Assembly: GCF_947507565.1 (NCBI RefSeq)
Contig: NC_089192.1
Coordinates: 248,001 to 312,000 of the forward strand
DNA length: 64,000 nucleotides
Direction: 5' to 3'
From: Oscarella lobularis
Taxonomy: Eukaryota; Porifera; Homoscleromorpha; Homosclerophorida; Oscarellidae
Shown here: positions 1 to 12,010 of the stretch, piece after piece
Numbering within the stretch: the first letter of the stretch is position 1
How the letters are laid out: each line of letters starts with the position of its first letter
Notes under the pieces: generated by a model
What the model was told of the DNA's origin: nothing
What the model saw: the letters and a program-made list of their open reading frames with translations, nothing else
Database searches by the model: none
Position numbers and translations under genes: made by a program

Positions 1-30
1 TAGAGGAGCACGGTCGTCTGTTGTTGCCAT
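1..30 (-). CDS. 5' end of a tandem copy of the next gene (partial)
   Basis: The first 60 bases nearly repeat bases 1322-1381, the start region of the neighbouring gene. On the minus strand an ATG at 30-28 opens MATTDDRAPL, against MATADDRAPL in the neighbour. A CACGTG E-box lies upstream of both. This is therefore the first coding codons and promoter of a tandem paralogue whose body lies outside the window. Function is unknown. Confidence 0.55.
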   Translation of the reverse strand, partial: MATTDDRAPL

Positions 31-172
31 TTGTTTTTTTCGTCACGTGAAGAGATATCCACGCTAAATTAGCTCACGTGTTCGACATATAAAGCACACA
101 AGTTCAACCAGTACGCAGCATCAACAAACACACAAGCAGTTTAGTGCATAAGGCGCTGAAGACTAGCAACAA

Positions 173-349
173 ATGCCGTCGTCTTCTTCAATGAGAAAGG
201 CGACGGAAGCTGCAGCACAAGGGTCATCTTTTCCTCCCACGGCGGCATCAGAACGCCAAGCCGAACGTGGCGAGTGGCGGAAAGCGCTCGCGTCAGCGGC
301 AAAGCAGCCCATGAAATCAAACAACACTAAAAGGGAAATGAATAATTAA
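173..349 (+). CDS. Possible small ORF behind a TATA-like box (58 aa)
   Basis: A TATAAA sequence at 88-93 is followed about 80 bases later by an ATG that opens 58 codons, rich in Ser, Ala and Lys. No known motif, membrane segment or repeat is visible, and there is no sign of splicing. It lies between two tandem paralogues on the other strand. The TATA box plus ORF could be chance, so I list it only because nothing else explains bases 88-349. Confidence 0.15.
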   Translation: MPSSSSMRKATEAAAQGSSFPPTAASERQAERGEWRKALASAAKQPMKSNNTKREMNN

Positions 350-360
350 TTAGGCATTGG

Positions 361-1351
361 CTATACTTCCAGCTCTCCCGCGAGTCTTACGCAGTTGGGC
401 GTTCCTCTAATGTTCGCCGAGGCTTGGGAGTCGGAACAGGTCACCATTTCCACGCTTTTGATGTTGTCCAAAGGAATAGGAAGGAAGACGGTAGCTGACT
501 CCACTTTGGTACCCACTGTATAGACCAGCGGTGTTATTTTCTTCAGTGAGCCACCTTAAATGCTGTGTTTTAGCAGAAGAATGAGTGCAGAAGGCATTCT
601 CTTACCTTGCCTATTTATGCAGGATAAGAGAAGTAAACGCTTTGACGTCAACAGGGCTTGACCCACCGGTAGACTCCGTTTCATTTTACATTCAATGTCA
701 AAGAATTCCGCTGCTGAGTAAACCAGTAGATTTTTTTCAGCTTGAGTATGAAGACGTTCATCATCCATCAGCAGTCCTTTGAGCATTTCACTAAAACTGA
801 TCTCACCCTAAAATCATCAATAATTGCATTATTTTATATCCGTTCTTCATTCTTACCTGTGTCTGCAGACTCTGATCTGTAGCCATTCTCTGCACGGCTG
901 AACCGGTCGACGCAATGACCGAATTCAACTGATTCGCCGTTCCTGGATGTGTTCGATTAATCATTGAGTACGTCGCCAAAGACTCCGCATCAAACGAATT
1001 CTGTATCGGTACAAGCTGCGGTTGTCTTGTGACAACGTTCACACGGTGACTTCCGCCCGTCGGCGCAGCGACGGGCCGACTATCTGACCGGAACTGCGTT
1101 CCGTGCTCACTTGACGTACGCTCAGATGCTAGGTAAGCGCGCATTGACTCGTCGCTTGCCGAAGCACTGCGTTCTTGTCTCGCATTCTCATGCGGAAGCC
1201 ATGCTGTTCCATGCGGCCTAAATTCTGCTCGTGCCCGCGTGGATTCACCCGCGAAAGATAAATCGATGAGTGGCGGCGAATTCTCGCTTTCAGGCCGCAT
1301 CAGTTCGTATGCAGACTCCGTTAGAGGAGCGCGATCGTCTGCTGTGGCCAT
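361..1351 (-). CDS. Uncharacterised protein, 296 aa, three exons
   Basis: Exons 1351-857, 807-606 and 554-361 join in phase to give 296 residues. The first 165 are low-complexity (Ser, Arg, Thr, Gln) and probably disordered. From about residue 165 a folded region begins: charged segments, then a stretch resembling one strand of a GRAM/PH-type fold (GQALLTSKRLLLLSC), then a beta-rich tail ending in ELEV. I do not recognise the family, and the GRAM/PH idea is only a pattern impression. A second copy starts at the window edge, so the gene belongs to a tandem pair or cluster. The start is the ATG at 1351, downstream of a CACGTG box. Confidence 0.6.
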
Positions 1352-1489
1352 TTGCTTTTCTGGGAAACGTCACGTGGAGAGAATTAACTGCCTACGCTCA
1401 ATTAAAAGTCCACGTGCTTGGGATCATTATGTTTGTAATAAATAATATTTTTTTCTAGGATACACTACAGCTAATGTCTTGTCTATTCT

Positions 1490-2383
1490 CTAACTTCTTG
1501 CATCTCGATTGAGCATCACCTACACGGCAAAAAGTGAGATGAATTATTGATTATTGACTCTTTCTCTAACCTTCGCTTTTTCCGTCTGTTCAATCGTGGG
1601 CGATGAATCCGTACGCATGTCTGTGACGTCCTTAGACATGACGACGAGAAAATCACCTTGATCACCTGACCCATAGCTGTACTGCGACATACTTATAACC
1701 TAAGTAAGAAAACCTTCTTCAAACACTATCTCTCTATATAGAAACCGCACCTGTTCACACTTCCAACCGTCCGTGAAAGTGGAAAGCATTTGACTGAGCT
1801 CTCCCTCCTGACACTGCAACACTCGATACACATGATTAATATTATTCTTAGAAAGAAGACGTCTCAGAGAACAATTTTTTATGGAGAAAAAATTCCCACT
1901 TTTGTTACAGACTGATCACGTTGCTTGATCCGCTCCGCAGCCAATTGCACCAAGTCAGGCAAATTATAAAACTCCGCCTCCTCCAGCACACCTGAAAACG
2001 AAAAGGACGAGAGACCGAAAATCGCACATTGACTATATTTAGCGTGCCAAAGGACACCTTCTTCGGCGAGATCTTTATTGATAATCAATTTTCCGTGACG
2101 TAAGTAGTTGAGTATGCACGAAAAGTAGGCCGGATCGCGATCGATCAAATAGCTACCCGACTCGTCCTGTTACGCGGACTCGTGACGTCATATTTCGCGT
2201 TCACGCCCACGCCCCCACCTTAGCCGACGACAAATCCGGATCGTCGCAGACGAGCCGATGAAGAAACGACTCCGGGCGCTTGCACAAGGTCGCCTTGGTC
2301 GTCAGAAAGCGCGTTCCGCCGACGTTCAAGTGGACCCAGTCGAGGAGATAGGAACCAGTACCGTCGCTGCTGTCCGTAGACAT
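1490..2383 (-). CDS. KCTD5: KCTD5/KCTD2/KCTD17-family BTB protein
   Basis: Six exons (2383-2219, 2166-2058, 1991-1909, 1846-1751, 1699-1571, 1519-1490) give 203 residues. Residues 15-115 form the BTB/T1 domain, with [34 protein letters not shown] and [19 protein letters not shown], all diagnostic of the KCTD5 clade. The C-terminal half keeps [10 protein letters not shown] and the short tail of that clade. Family members are pentameric adaptors linking substrates such as G-beta-gamma to Cullin-3 ubiquitin ligase. The gene is head-to-head with DGKQ; the start codons are 291 bp apart. Which of KCTD2/5/17 it matches cannot be said, as the split probably post-dates this lineage. Confidence 0.93.
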
Positions 2384-2674
2384 ACGTAGGTACGGGGTCC
2401 TTGAATGTCCCGACAGAAGTATTGTATGGAGGTATGGAGGGCGGAACTTGCCTACGAACGCAGTCCGTTCCAGGAAATTTGCCTAATTGCACACGCGTCC
2501 GTTAGTCGAACATCCTTCCGTCTTCGTAATCGAATGCGGCGCCGCAATTTCACTTTCGCGCGGGCGTGTGATCGAGGCACAAAGGTCGAACGCATATTCT
2601 TATCCGGGCTACTCGTCTCAGGCTCCCTAAAATTGTCGTACGTCGTTACGAGCGACGCAGTGTGCGCCGCGACG

Positions 2675-5600
2675 ATGTCGATCGAGCAGCGAGGTAGTTC
2701 GCGCGACTTCCAACGCTTCGTATCGTCGACAGGAACGACGACGCTACCCGCGCCATCTCATCGCGTCCAACCGATTCGATTGGGCCATCGATTCCAAAAG
2801 AAGACGTTTCGGAAGCGAACGTTCTGCCACCATTGCACCGATATGCTTTGGGGCATCGTCAATCAAGGATACCAGTGCCTAAGTGAGAAGACGCCACGTA
2901 TCGACTCGACGACACTTTGTGTGCATTAGTAACTAGTCGTTGTATCCATCTCCGGGCAGCTGGGGATGAGAGTCGGGGGGGGGGCAACGGCGTTCAGTCA
3001 TTTTGCCGGTTCTTTTTTACGATCGTCTTCTTTTCTAGCCTGCAACTTCGTCACTCACGATCGATGCCTTCCCGTCGTCGCGATATCGTGCACGTCGAAG
3101 GAGGCGCCTCCTATTCGGGTAAGAATGAGGGGAAGGAATCCCCATCGCGTCACGTCGACGGGCTCACGCGAAAAAACCCTCGTCGCATATCACGATCTCA
3201 CGACTTTTGACCTCCCTACGCGCACGCACGAATAGCTCACTATCCCAACGTCCATTTCAAGGAACGAGTAGCTCACATTTGGTCGCGCGCGAGCGTCTAT
3301 CGCAAAGAATTCTGCAACGTGTGTCGACGTCGATTCGACGACGGACACGCCGTTCATTGCGAAGGTGGAACGGGGGGCGTGAATCTCAAGAAAAAAACAC
3401 AAACGACCCTATTTTTTGCATATATAGTCTGTAAGTATTTCGCCCACGAATCTTGTCGCGATCAAGCCGTCGATAATTGCCGGAAATGTGCCACGTTTAT
3501 GCCCAGTTCGGATGACGTAAGAAAAAAATACGAATAAATTTTTTCCTCTTATCTTTTGGTGGCGATTCAGTCTGAGCGAAATCCTGACCTTTTGCATCAT
3601 TGGGTCGAAGGAGACGTCGCCCCGGGCGAATTCTGCGTGCGCTGTTTCAAAGATTGCGGCACTAGCGATTGTCTCTCGAGCGTTCGATGCAGCTGGTGCG
3701 GACGACCGGTGAGTGAGAAAAACGAGCCTATATTTAGATAGAGAATCCGACGTAGGGGAGGGTCCTCCCACCGGAAAAGTATACATAGTCTAGTCTTTTT
3801 CCCTTACCCCCCTCTAAGGCGCATTCAGGCTGCTTTAAATATTTGGACGAGACGTGTGACTTTGGTGCATTGGCTCGGCTCATTGTGCCGCCTCACTGCG
3901 TCTCGCTTTCCCTTCCGGATATCGCAGCATATTCACACGGCTCCAAACCCCGTCATTTCTTACAAAGTAACCAATAATAATACTAATAGTGGCTTCGTTT
4001 GAGGAAAGCCTTTAGGTCGCGTTTTGCCTAAGACCAATGACGATAGCTTGTTATCTCATTCAGAAGACGATCTAGATGATCTATCTGGTATATATCCATA
4101 GTTAAAAGACGCGTGCCGACCCTCTATAGAACTTATTTCAGATCTTCTTCCCGGTTTCTGCATGCTGAGAATCTTCGACGGCTCCGAGAAAACGTTTAAG
4201 ACGATCGCCGTGGAGAGCACGGCGTCGATCAACGACGTTCTAGTGAGAAAGAAAAGAAGACGCTTGATTAAATAATTCAATTCACGCTTAGTCCACCGCT
4301 TTGGAGAAATTCAGAATCAAGGATCATCGTGGCGGGTATTATTTGAGCGAAAAAGTCGTAGAATGTGGGTGTTAGAGGAGTAGTTTTCTTCACCTTTTTT
4401 ATCGTTCTTTATGCAGCGGGTGAAGAGAGGAAATTGGGTCTCGAATTTTCCCTTGACGACATAAAGAAGCCAAAGGCGGGCGACAATCCTCCTTCTCTTT
4501 ACCTTCGCACTGACGTAGGATTAGAGAGAAGTTTCTTTTTTTAGTTGTCTAATTTTGGTGCAGGAACTCGAAGGCGATCGAGGCGTTCTAAGGGTTTATC
4601 CTGGAATGCAAGGGTGAGTCACTGCCACACTTGTTTAGAGAATTCTCGAGAATTGGCGGAAACAGGTTTTCCGGTCGGCTCAATTTCAAAGCGGTTCCCG
4701 TGTCGCGAAGCACGACTGTCGAAGAAACGATTCGGCTTGCTCTGAAGAAACTCAAGCTCAAGGTTTGTCTAAGAGGAAAGTCCTTTTACTAGGCGCAATT
4801 CTCTCTAGGACGAGAGTCCAAAGGATTATTCCCTAGTGCAAGTCTCTCTGCACAAAGGAGGTTAAATCTTTAAACATTTTCCCGTGTATCATGCAAGACA
4901 ATGTAGTTATCTTAGTCAAGGAAAAGGTTCTTGATAGGGATGCGTGTCCTTGGGAAATATTGACAAGCACGAAAATGGTTAGAGGCGTAGTGCTACAGGG
5001 ACTAGAGAGGGTTAGATATCGGTGTCTTAGCTGTCTCTTCGCGAGGTCCACGCAACGCGATTTTATTTGCGAAAAGATTCCGAATTGACGTCATCGTGCA
5101 CGGTCAATGTCTTCGTTGGAAATTTTCCCAAGCATTGTAGCGAGGAGTGGTATCGACAGAAAATCAAAGACATATTAGGAGACGGTGAGAGTCAAGAAAA
5201 AAAGATAGTCGTTCCTTAGTAGTTCTCCCCCTTAGTTGATAAGGAAGCTCACATTGGGCTCGTGAACCCAAACAATGGTTTGTATATATTATAGCTTAGT
5301 TTCTTTGCGTCGTGGGTGGATTAAATAGTTCATAGGCGTTCTCTTTATTGAGTTTTTTCTGCCTGACACGGCGGCGCGAGCCGTCGCCGTTCTCAAGCAG
5401 ACAACAGTCGAAAAGCAGCAACTTAAAGTCGTCTCACTTCCCTATTATGAGGTACATAGTGACCTTATAACGCCATCTCTAGTTTTTTATTAGGCTTCGG
5501 CGCTCTCTTCCAAAACGAGTCCCCTTCTTGTTTTCGTCAATTCGAAAAGTGGCGGCGGGCAGGGGCAAGAGCTCTATTTTTCCCTACGTTATCATCTAAA

Positions 5601-7519
5601 TCCGCATCAGATATTCAATTTGAGTGAAGGCGGTCCATTCCCCGGGTAAAACCGAACTAGATTACATAGAAATTTTTCCACCGTTCTTTTTTTTTCAACA
5701 AAAGACTCATGACGTTTCGCAATGTACCGAATTTTCGAATTCTCATATGCGGCGGCGACGGCACTTGCGGCTGGGTACTGACAGCGCTGGACGAAATTCG
5801 AACAAAACTGAAGTGCCGTTACCCGCCGACGGCTCTTCTTCCGCTTGGCACGGGCAACGACTTGGCACGCGTTCTCCGATGGGGGTCAGGATACTCAGGG
5901 GACGAGTCGATTGTCAGTTTATTGCTCGCCGTGGAAGAAGCAGAGACGAGCGTAATGGACAGGTAAGAGATCTACATATGTATGTATTAATAGACGGGCG
6001 AGGGTCAGAGTTTAATTACCCCCCTAAAAAAATCAATTAAGATTCTATTCTTACACTATACGCATAACGTTTTCTAATTTACCTTTGCCCTTTGTGAGAT
6101 GGACCGTCATCTTCGATTCGTCTTCGCCAATATCCACGATCGCTTCGCGTATTCGCCACGTCAATGGGCGCCCGTCGCCGTCGCCGCCTCCCGCCGTTCG
6201 ACGTCGCGCCTTCGAAGAAGGCCGCACCGCGTCCGCTCTGCCGAGCATTTCATCGCAGGACGACGACGACGACGTCGTCAACGAGCTTCCGCCCTTGACG
6301 CGTCGTCGCGCTTTTACGGATGAGACGAGTTCGCCGAAATCGCGAACTGCCGCCGCCGTGGCGACGCGTTTTGGCGAGACGACGAAGAAGAGGACGGCAT
6401 CGACTTCGGCGGCGGCAGTTCCGTCCAAAATTTTCATTATGAATAATTATTTGGGGATTGGGATTGACGCTGATATTACGCTCGGTTTCCACAATGCAAG
6501 GGAAGAGGCGCCTGAGAAGTTCAATAGTCGGTATGAGTAGAATATACGTGCATGAATAAAATAGGAGAGACTCCCATTCATAAGTGAAGCCATGAGTACG
6601 AGAGGAAATCCCTTGGGCTCATTTTATACTAGATCCGCTTACGAGTTTGTTTATTTAAGATTTCACAACAAAGGCGTGTACGTTCGCATGTCTTTGTCGA
6701 AAATGGTTTCAAAGGGGAATCTGACAGATTTTCCAAGAATTGTTCGACTAGAGGTTAGAAGGTTCAGTTATTTGGCAATCTTTCCTAAACGAAAATTTCC
6801 TATTAGTGTGACGGAAAGGAAAAGAGATTGCCAAGCGATTTGGAAGGCATTATCATACTGAACATTGGAAGGTAGAGAGGCAATTCTAAAGGCTTAGTTT
6901 CTGGGGATGAAATCTCTACTTAGCTGGGGATCTGGAGCCGATGCTTGGGGCTCGGAAAAACACGACGTTCGTAACAGTATCGTACTCCCCCCTTCTTTTT
7001 AAAAATCTCTCTTTCCAGGGCTTTGTGCCCCCGCGAATCAATGACGGTCTATTGGAGATCGTTGGCGTGACGGGAGTGTTGCACTTGGTAGCTCGGATAA
7101 TCAAACAAGTCTTCAATTTTTGAATAATTTGACTAGGCTCAAATTCAGGGAAAAGTTCGGTCAGGAATTCGCCTCGCTCAGTGCTCGCACGTAGGAAGAC
7201 TCGCGTAGACTGGCCCTAGAAATCGCCTAATGCTTTTTTCCCAAAAGGTAAAGATCTTTCTTTCGGATACATTGCCCGTGCAAATCGACGGGGAGCCTTG
7301 GCTTCAGGAGAGCAGTACTGTAGTCATAACAAGATGTTCTGAATGGGTACTAGAGGCTCTTTGTTTTTTTCGCTGACTGAATCCGGCACGGGACCTTTCT
7401 AGGCAACCATGCTGATGAGAAGTAAAAGGAGCGGCATATCGAAACGATATCCTCACCAGTCACCTGTTTTGAAGCGTAGTCCTCGCGTCATAAGAAAGAG
7501 TGTTTCCTCGTCGAGTTGA
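2675..7519 (+). CDS. DGKQ: Diacylglycerol kinase theta
   Basis: About 27 exons, almost all split by introns near 50 nt, give roughly 1,020 residues, close to human DGK-theta. Order: two C1 zinc fingers (exons 2675-2882 with 3039-3118, and 3262-3364 with 3428-3516), a third extended cysteine-rich domain (3571-3708, 3819-3966), a Ras-association domain (about 4142-4514) and further conserved blocks. The catalytic domain follows (5494-5645, 5705-5962), with [10 protein letters not shown], the ATP loop CGGDGT and [16 protein letters not shown]. The accessory domain (6099-7346) ends in QIDGEPW. It phosphorylates diacylglycerol to phosphatidic acid at membranes. The exon at 6099-6530 carries an insert of about 110 residues (Pro/Arg-rich, with an acidic run) between the kinase halves, longer than I recall in vertebrates. 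The first ATG in frame with the C1 domain is at 2675. One junction (6966/7019) uses the weak donor gttcgt. Confidence 0.95.
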
Positions 7520-7666
7520 ATTTATTGTTAGACCGACATAGTCGCACCCCGTTATTGTATTCCGCCAAATGACTCGATTTTTAATTATTAGATACAGTAT
7601 TTTTTACACTTGTGAATCTCTGGGGTAAATTTTTGGCGCTGGTGTTAACGCACGTTAGGAGTCCTC

Positions 7667-8310
7667 ATGACCGATTTTTCTGTAGTCTTGGTCTACGGGT
7701 CTAGAAAGGAACCAGTAAAGCTAGAAGGTGAGATCTTTTCATACTGCCTTTCTAACCTGCAAAAAAATAGGTTCTATGTCTAGATGGGGCCTCCACTCCT
7801 CTTCAGATTGTCGCCCAAAAAGCGTCCGATATCTACGGCATTCCGATAACAGGTCAGAAGCTAGTTAGCAGGGGAAAATCTCTTTATCCGCTCGACAAGC
7901 AATTGAGCGAACTTGGACTTAAAAACGGGGCCAAGGTGATGGTCATAGGAAAGCCTTACAATATCGAAGAAGATGAACAGTACAAGGAAATTCTCTCCAT
8001 AAACGAAAAAGCCAAGAAGATCTTTGATCGACTGGATAGTATTAGAAAAGACCTGGAGCAATTTGAACGGGGTTTTCTGCCAGAGCAATACGGGGGATCA
8101 GCGAGGGAAAAGCTCCAAAAGAGATGCGTGTCTTGTAACGAAGAGCTCATGTGTTGCTTAGAGGAATTAGATGGAATTATAGTCGAACGGAAGCCGGACG
8201 AGTTGAAGGAGTGCAGAAAACGAGCTGTTACTCGAATACAGGAGATGATGGGTAGAGTGGATGCAACAGAGCAGAGTATCATGACAGTAGAAAAAAGTGA
8301 CAATGCCTAA
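7667..8310 (+). CDS. BAG1: BAG family molecular chaperone regulator 1
   Basis: Two exons (7667-7727, 7784-8310) encode 195 residues. Residues 5-90 are a ubiquitin-like domain (KLVSRGKSLYPLDKQLSELG, then KVMVIGK). Residues 105-190 are a BAG domain with the three-helix pattern including FERGFLPEQYGG and a conserved Cys-rich helix. BAG1 proteins bind the Hsp70 ATPase domain as nucleotide-exchange factors and use the ubiquitin-like part to reach the proteasome. It lies 147 bp downstream of DGKQ on the same strand and converges with the NHL-BTB gene, the stops being only 46 bp apart. Confidence 0.93.
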
Positions 8311-8356
8311 GATTCCCGTGCAAACGAAAAATAAAAAGGTCGTATGAAAATATAAT

Positions 8357-9807
8357 CTAAGTAGCTGCAGCTTGCCTAACGTTCAGAAGCCAAGGCAACT
8401 GATCAGTTATCTCCTTAAGCAGCACTTTGTCCAGCTCCCAAAACTGTTCTTCTTTATAAAAGATCCATATTCTGTTTATGACGAAATTCAAGGCGACGTT
8501 TTTCGGATATTTGAGCCCGTGTTTATGCGCCATAGACAGGTATTCCAGAGCGGTTTTCTCTGAAATGAACTGCACTATACGATCTGTGCAAGATTTGCTT
8601 AGGTTATTGATATGAAAGCGATCAGCCAATGCGAGTACATCCATCAAATGGTCGCAATACTTTTGAGCGTCCATACGCCCGGTAACAATATACGTGATGA
8701 CGGCGTAGAATGATTCATACGTCGCGTTTTCAATTATAATGGGTTTCTCACTTTCCAGCACTCTAAGAACAGTAAACATTCTCTCAAACTCCTTGGAACG
8801 AACGCAAAGAAGAGCTCTATTGACGCGAATGCTCTTTTCTTCGACTAGAAAAACCACTTGATCCGGAGACGCCTTCTCTTGATCTTTATCAAATAATTTT
8901 GCCAGATCGCGAGACATCTTATAATCCCACAACGGTTCCGAATGACGTTTTACTTTCACTCGACGAACGGCCTTTGTTTCTGTGAAATAGAGGTATCCTG
9001 ATTTGGTGTGGTAGAACAAATGATGGGGCTTGTTCAATGAAGCGAGTTCACTTTGGCCATCAATAGATTTAGCTTCACCTGATCCGCACACTGTGAGAAT
9101 TTCTTCTTCGTCAAAGCGAAGCTTATATATTTTATTGGACAAATCGCAATAGTAGACATTTCCGTCATCATCTGTAGCAACACCACATGGAGACTCGAGA
9201 TTTTTCCGAACAGTTTCAACGTGATTATCTTTGATTTTTCTTATGGCATGATTTGATCGATCAGCGACGTATACAGAATCATCCGGTCCCATAGCCAATA
9301 GAACGGGATCAAAGACATTTTCTCGGATAGACGTAACTACGATACTTCCGTCTTTTCTTACCGCAAGTCCAAATTGGGAATTCAAAGGAGGAGTCTGTCT
9401 CACTGTAGAGACTTTTCCCTCGCTTACCTACAAAAATCTACGGTTATGTATCGGAATTAATGTATGCCTACTTTTCGAATTTGATTGTTTCCGTAATCGG
9501 CGACGAATAGAATCGAGCCGATCGATGCGAGGCATACAGGACCGCGAAATCTCGCTATGCTCGAGGGGCCGTCTAGATAGCCAGGCAGTCCGGAGAGGCC
9601 AGCATAGGTGGAGACCTTTCCCGACATGCGGTTGAGTTTCCAAATGCAATGATTGCTACAATCAGCGACGCAAATCGTGTTGTCGTCTAATACTGCAATT
9701 CCACGCAGATCATCGAATGAATCATAGCGAGAGACGGTCGAAACATAATCTACAGTCAAAATGTGAGGCTTCCTACTAGCAAACTCCAAAGATCACTTAC
9801 ATTCCAT
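8357..9807 (-). CDS. NHL-repeat and BTB-domain protein
   Basis: Exons 9807-9801 (7 nt), 9749-9472 and 9427-8357 give 451 residues. Residues 10-220 hold NHL-type beta-propeller repeats (DDNTICVADCSNHCIWKL, LFVADYGNNQIRKV, SVYVADRSNHAIRKI, NVYYCDLSNKIYKL). Residues 265-365 are a BTB/POZ domain (VVFLVEEKSIRVNRALLCVR to DVLALADRFHINNL), followed by a short BACK-like helical tail. BTB proteins of this layout usually act as Cullin-3 adaptors, with the propeller binding substrate; that role is inferred. The short first exon is supported by a consensus gtaagt donor and a 51-nt intron. An upstream in-frame open stretch without ATG leaves the true start uncertain. It may share a promoter containing TGACGTCG. 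Confidence 0.82.
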
Positions 9808-10900
9808 GACGCTGTTAGTGTCACGCCCATAGGCGACACGTGATCTAACGCGCGTTGTCTTCGTTCGCTCTTCAAGTCGTCGCCTGACGTCGTCGCTATT
9901 CCTCCGCGTTCCTGGCTCGTTTTCGGTACTGCACGCCACTGGCGGACTATGTGGACGAATCAGAATCTTGCTTTAGGCTTGTAGAAGGCTGCGAGCGCGA
10001 CTTCGGCGAGCCACGCGACGTCGTTGCGCAACAGCCTCCCTTTTCGATCGTCTGTGCTCGAATTCCGCCGGCTCGTTAGCAGCGTGAGTCGTTCCAATCA
10101 TGCTAAATCAGTATTCGACGAGATGAAGTGAGGTGAGCAGAATCGGGGTCCCCATGATCCCTCCGCTCCGGTATTTGTATCGGGATAACGCTACCTACGG
10201 ACATCTGGAACTGCTTTATCGTGTGTTTCAAACTTGTTGTTCCTGTAGTTCATAGTCTAGCACATGGGGGGTTCCCTAATTTCGACTGCGCGTGCTACGA
10301 TAGTAATACAGTACTGTCATGTTGATATGGCCATATACTTCGTATGCTTTTCCAAGCACATCAACTATGCAGTCAAAAATGGCAATCATTTTATAATTTT
10401 GTACAGTGTAAATCACCTGTGGGACTGAAAAAAGGATGGTAACTGAAGTTGGTTCTTTTGCTTAGCTGTTCCTGCAAACCGAAAATTAAAGAATGCCAGC
10501 AAAGGAGGAGAAGAAAAAGAAGAGGACATCTGCGCGCGTTTTTTTGTATTTTTGTAGTGCATGGACTTAGTGGTAGGCGCATGCAGCTTTTGATCTCCAG
10601 GACATGGAGACGAAGGCAATGCACTTAGCTTAGAGACTTGCACGTGCGTGCATGCCTTCCTCTTACAGCGCGCATGCCTCTAGGCTAACGCGCGTGTAGC
10701 ACGTTGCATGTCGCGCGCGGACGTTTTATACCAAAAAGTAGGAAAACCTATGTTCAATTTTTATTTAATAAATATCCCGGATGTAAATAAAAAATTTAAA
10801 AGTCCTTCCGGTCTCCCCCTTCCTCCTCCTCCTTCTTCTTCTTTCTTGTCCTTGGGCCGTCGCTCCTGCGCTGCCACTTGACCCCCTTAGGAGGCCAAGC
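9808..10900 (+). other. Gene-free stretch
   Basis: I see no convincing gene here. Bases 9895-10075 hold an open + strand stretch of about 56 codons without ATG, ending at a stop; it could be a non-coding first exon or gene remnant. Bases 10500-10535 are purine-rich, and 10640-10710 is rich in alternating GCATGC/GCGCGC. A polypyrimidine run at 10815-10850 leads into the minisatellite that follows. Confidence 0.5.
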
Positions 10901-11152
10901 GGTGAGACTGAGACTGCAGTCCCCACAGTGAACTTTAACCCAAGTCCACAGGGGGTAGGCACATTATCCTCCAGCCTCCAAGGAGCGAGACTTTAACCCA
11001 AGTCCCCAGGGGAGAGCGCATTAACCTCCAGCCCACAAGGAGGGAGACTTTGCCCAAGTCACCAGGGTGAACTTTAACCCAAGTCCACAGGGGAGAAGCT
11101 GATTATCCTCCAGCCCACAAGGAGGGAGACTTTAACCCAAGTCCCCAGGGTG
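10900..11152 (+). repeat. Minisatellite, unit about 57 bp
   Basis: The motif ctttaacccaagtcc followed by (a/c)caggg recurs at about 10933, 10990, 11072 and 11129, with a shortened copy near 11047. Between copies lie similar spacers ending ccagcccacaaggagg. Units differ by small indels, which suggests an old array. Confidence 0.85.
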
Positions 11153-11394
11153 ATGGCTTCGTCTACATCTTCTTCTTTCTGCATCTAGAATCATCGGATT
11201 GATCCGTTGGGGGAGAGGAGAGAACTAAAGAAAAATCAACGTGAAATCAAAGCACTCAAATCTACGGTCTTATTTACCTTGAATAACTGAAGAAAACGCT
11301 GTGGAGGAGGAGGGAATTGATCCATGTATTTATATAGGCATCTACAAAAAATGCCGATTTCAGCCAAAATTTGAGGTGTGAGGTCCAATTGGTA

Positions 11395-12010
11395 CCGCGA
11401 GATCAAACAGGCAACCAATCCCCATTGTTATATAAAAAAATCTTAGGAATCGGAGAGGTCACCAAAATGAGCAAAAACCATGGACTATAGTTCACGGTTG
11501 CTTAAAAATCTCAACTCACGGATTTCCAAATAAACGCGCTACATCTACTCTATTTTATGAGTAGAACAACCCCACGAGGTCAAACAGTTCGTGCGGATCA
11601 AATTTCACACCAAAAAGGACCCACTTCCGGTATGTGTTAATATTAGTCACGCCCTCCGAAATAGCAAAAATTCAAGCGTTAGAGCAAATTTGAGACCGCG
11701 GAGTTAACTAAGCACCAAAGCCCTATCGTTTGACGTAAAAAGATTGGAATTCTGGGAGATAGGGATTTTGACCAAAAACCGTGTGCTATAGTTCAGGGAT
11801 GCCTAAAAACCTGACCTCACGGATTTTCAAATAAACGCACTAAATCTATTGTACTTTGTTACTGTAGCAGTTCTACGGGGTCATACAGTTGGTGCGAGTC
11901 AAATTTCAGCCCCAAAATGTCTACTTCCGGTACGCGTTAATATCGGTCGCGTATTTTCAAAAAAAGCCTCAAACAGGTGAAGTAGACAAATTCGAGGCCG
12001 TGAACTATAA
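11395..12010 (+). repeat. Direct repeat, two units of about 300 bp
   Basis: The segment from about 11395 to 11695 is repeated, imperfectly, from about 11696 to 12010. Matching landmarks include gcaaaaaccatggactatag with accaaaaaccgtgtgctatag, tcacggattt(t)ccaaataaacgc, and cacttccggtatgtgttaatat with tacttccggtacgcgttaatat. No ORF spans the unit and no terminal inverted repeats or target-site duplications are evident. It may be a decayed dispersed repeat or a satellite fragment. Confidence 0.75.

Noticed and set aside
9895-10075. Open + strand stretch of about 56 codons with Cys and acidic residues
   Set aside because: No ATG, no recognisable family and no supported splice partner. It may be a remnant or 5' exon but cannot be supported as coding.
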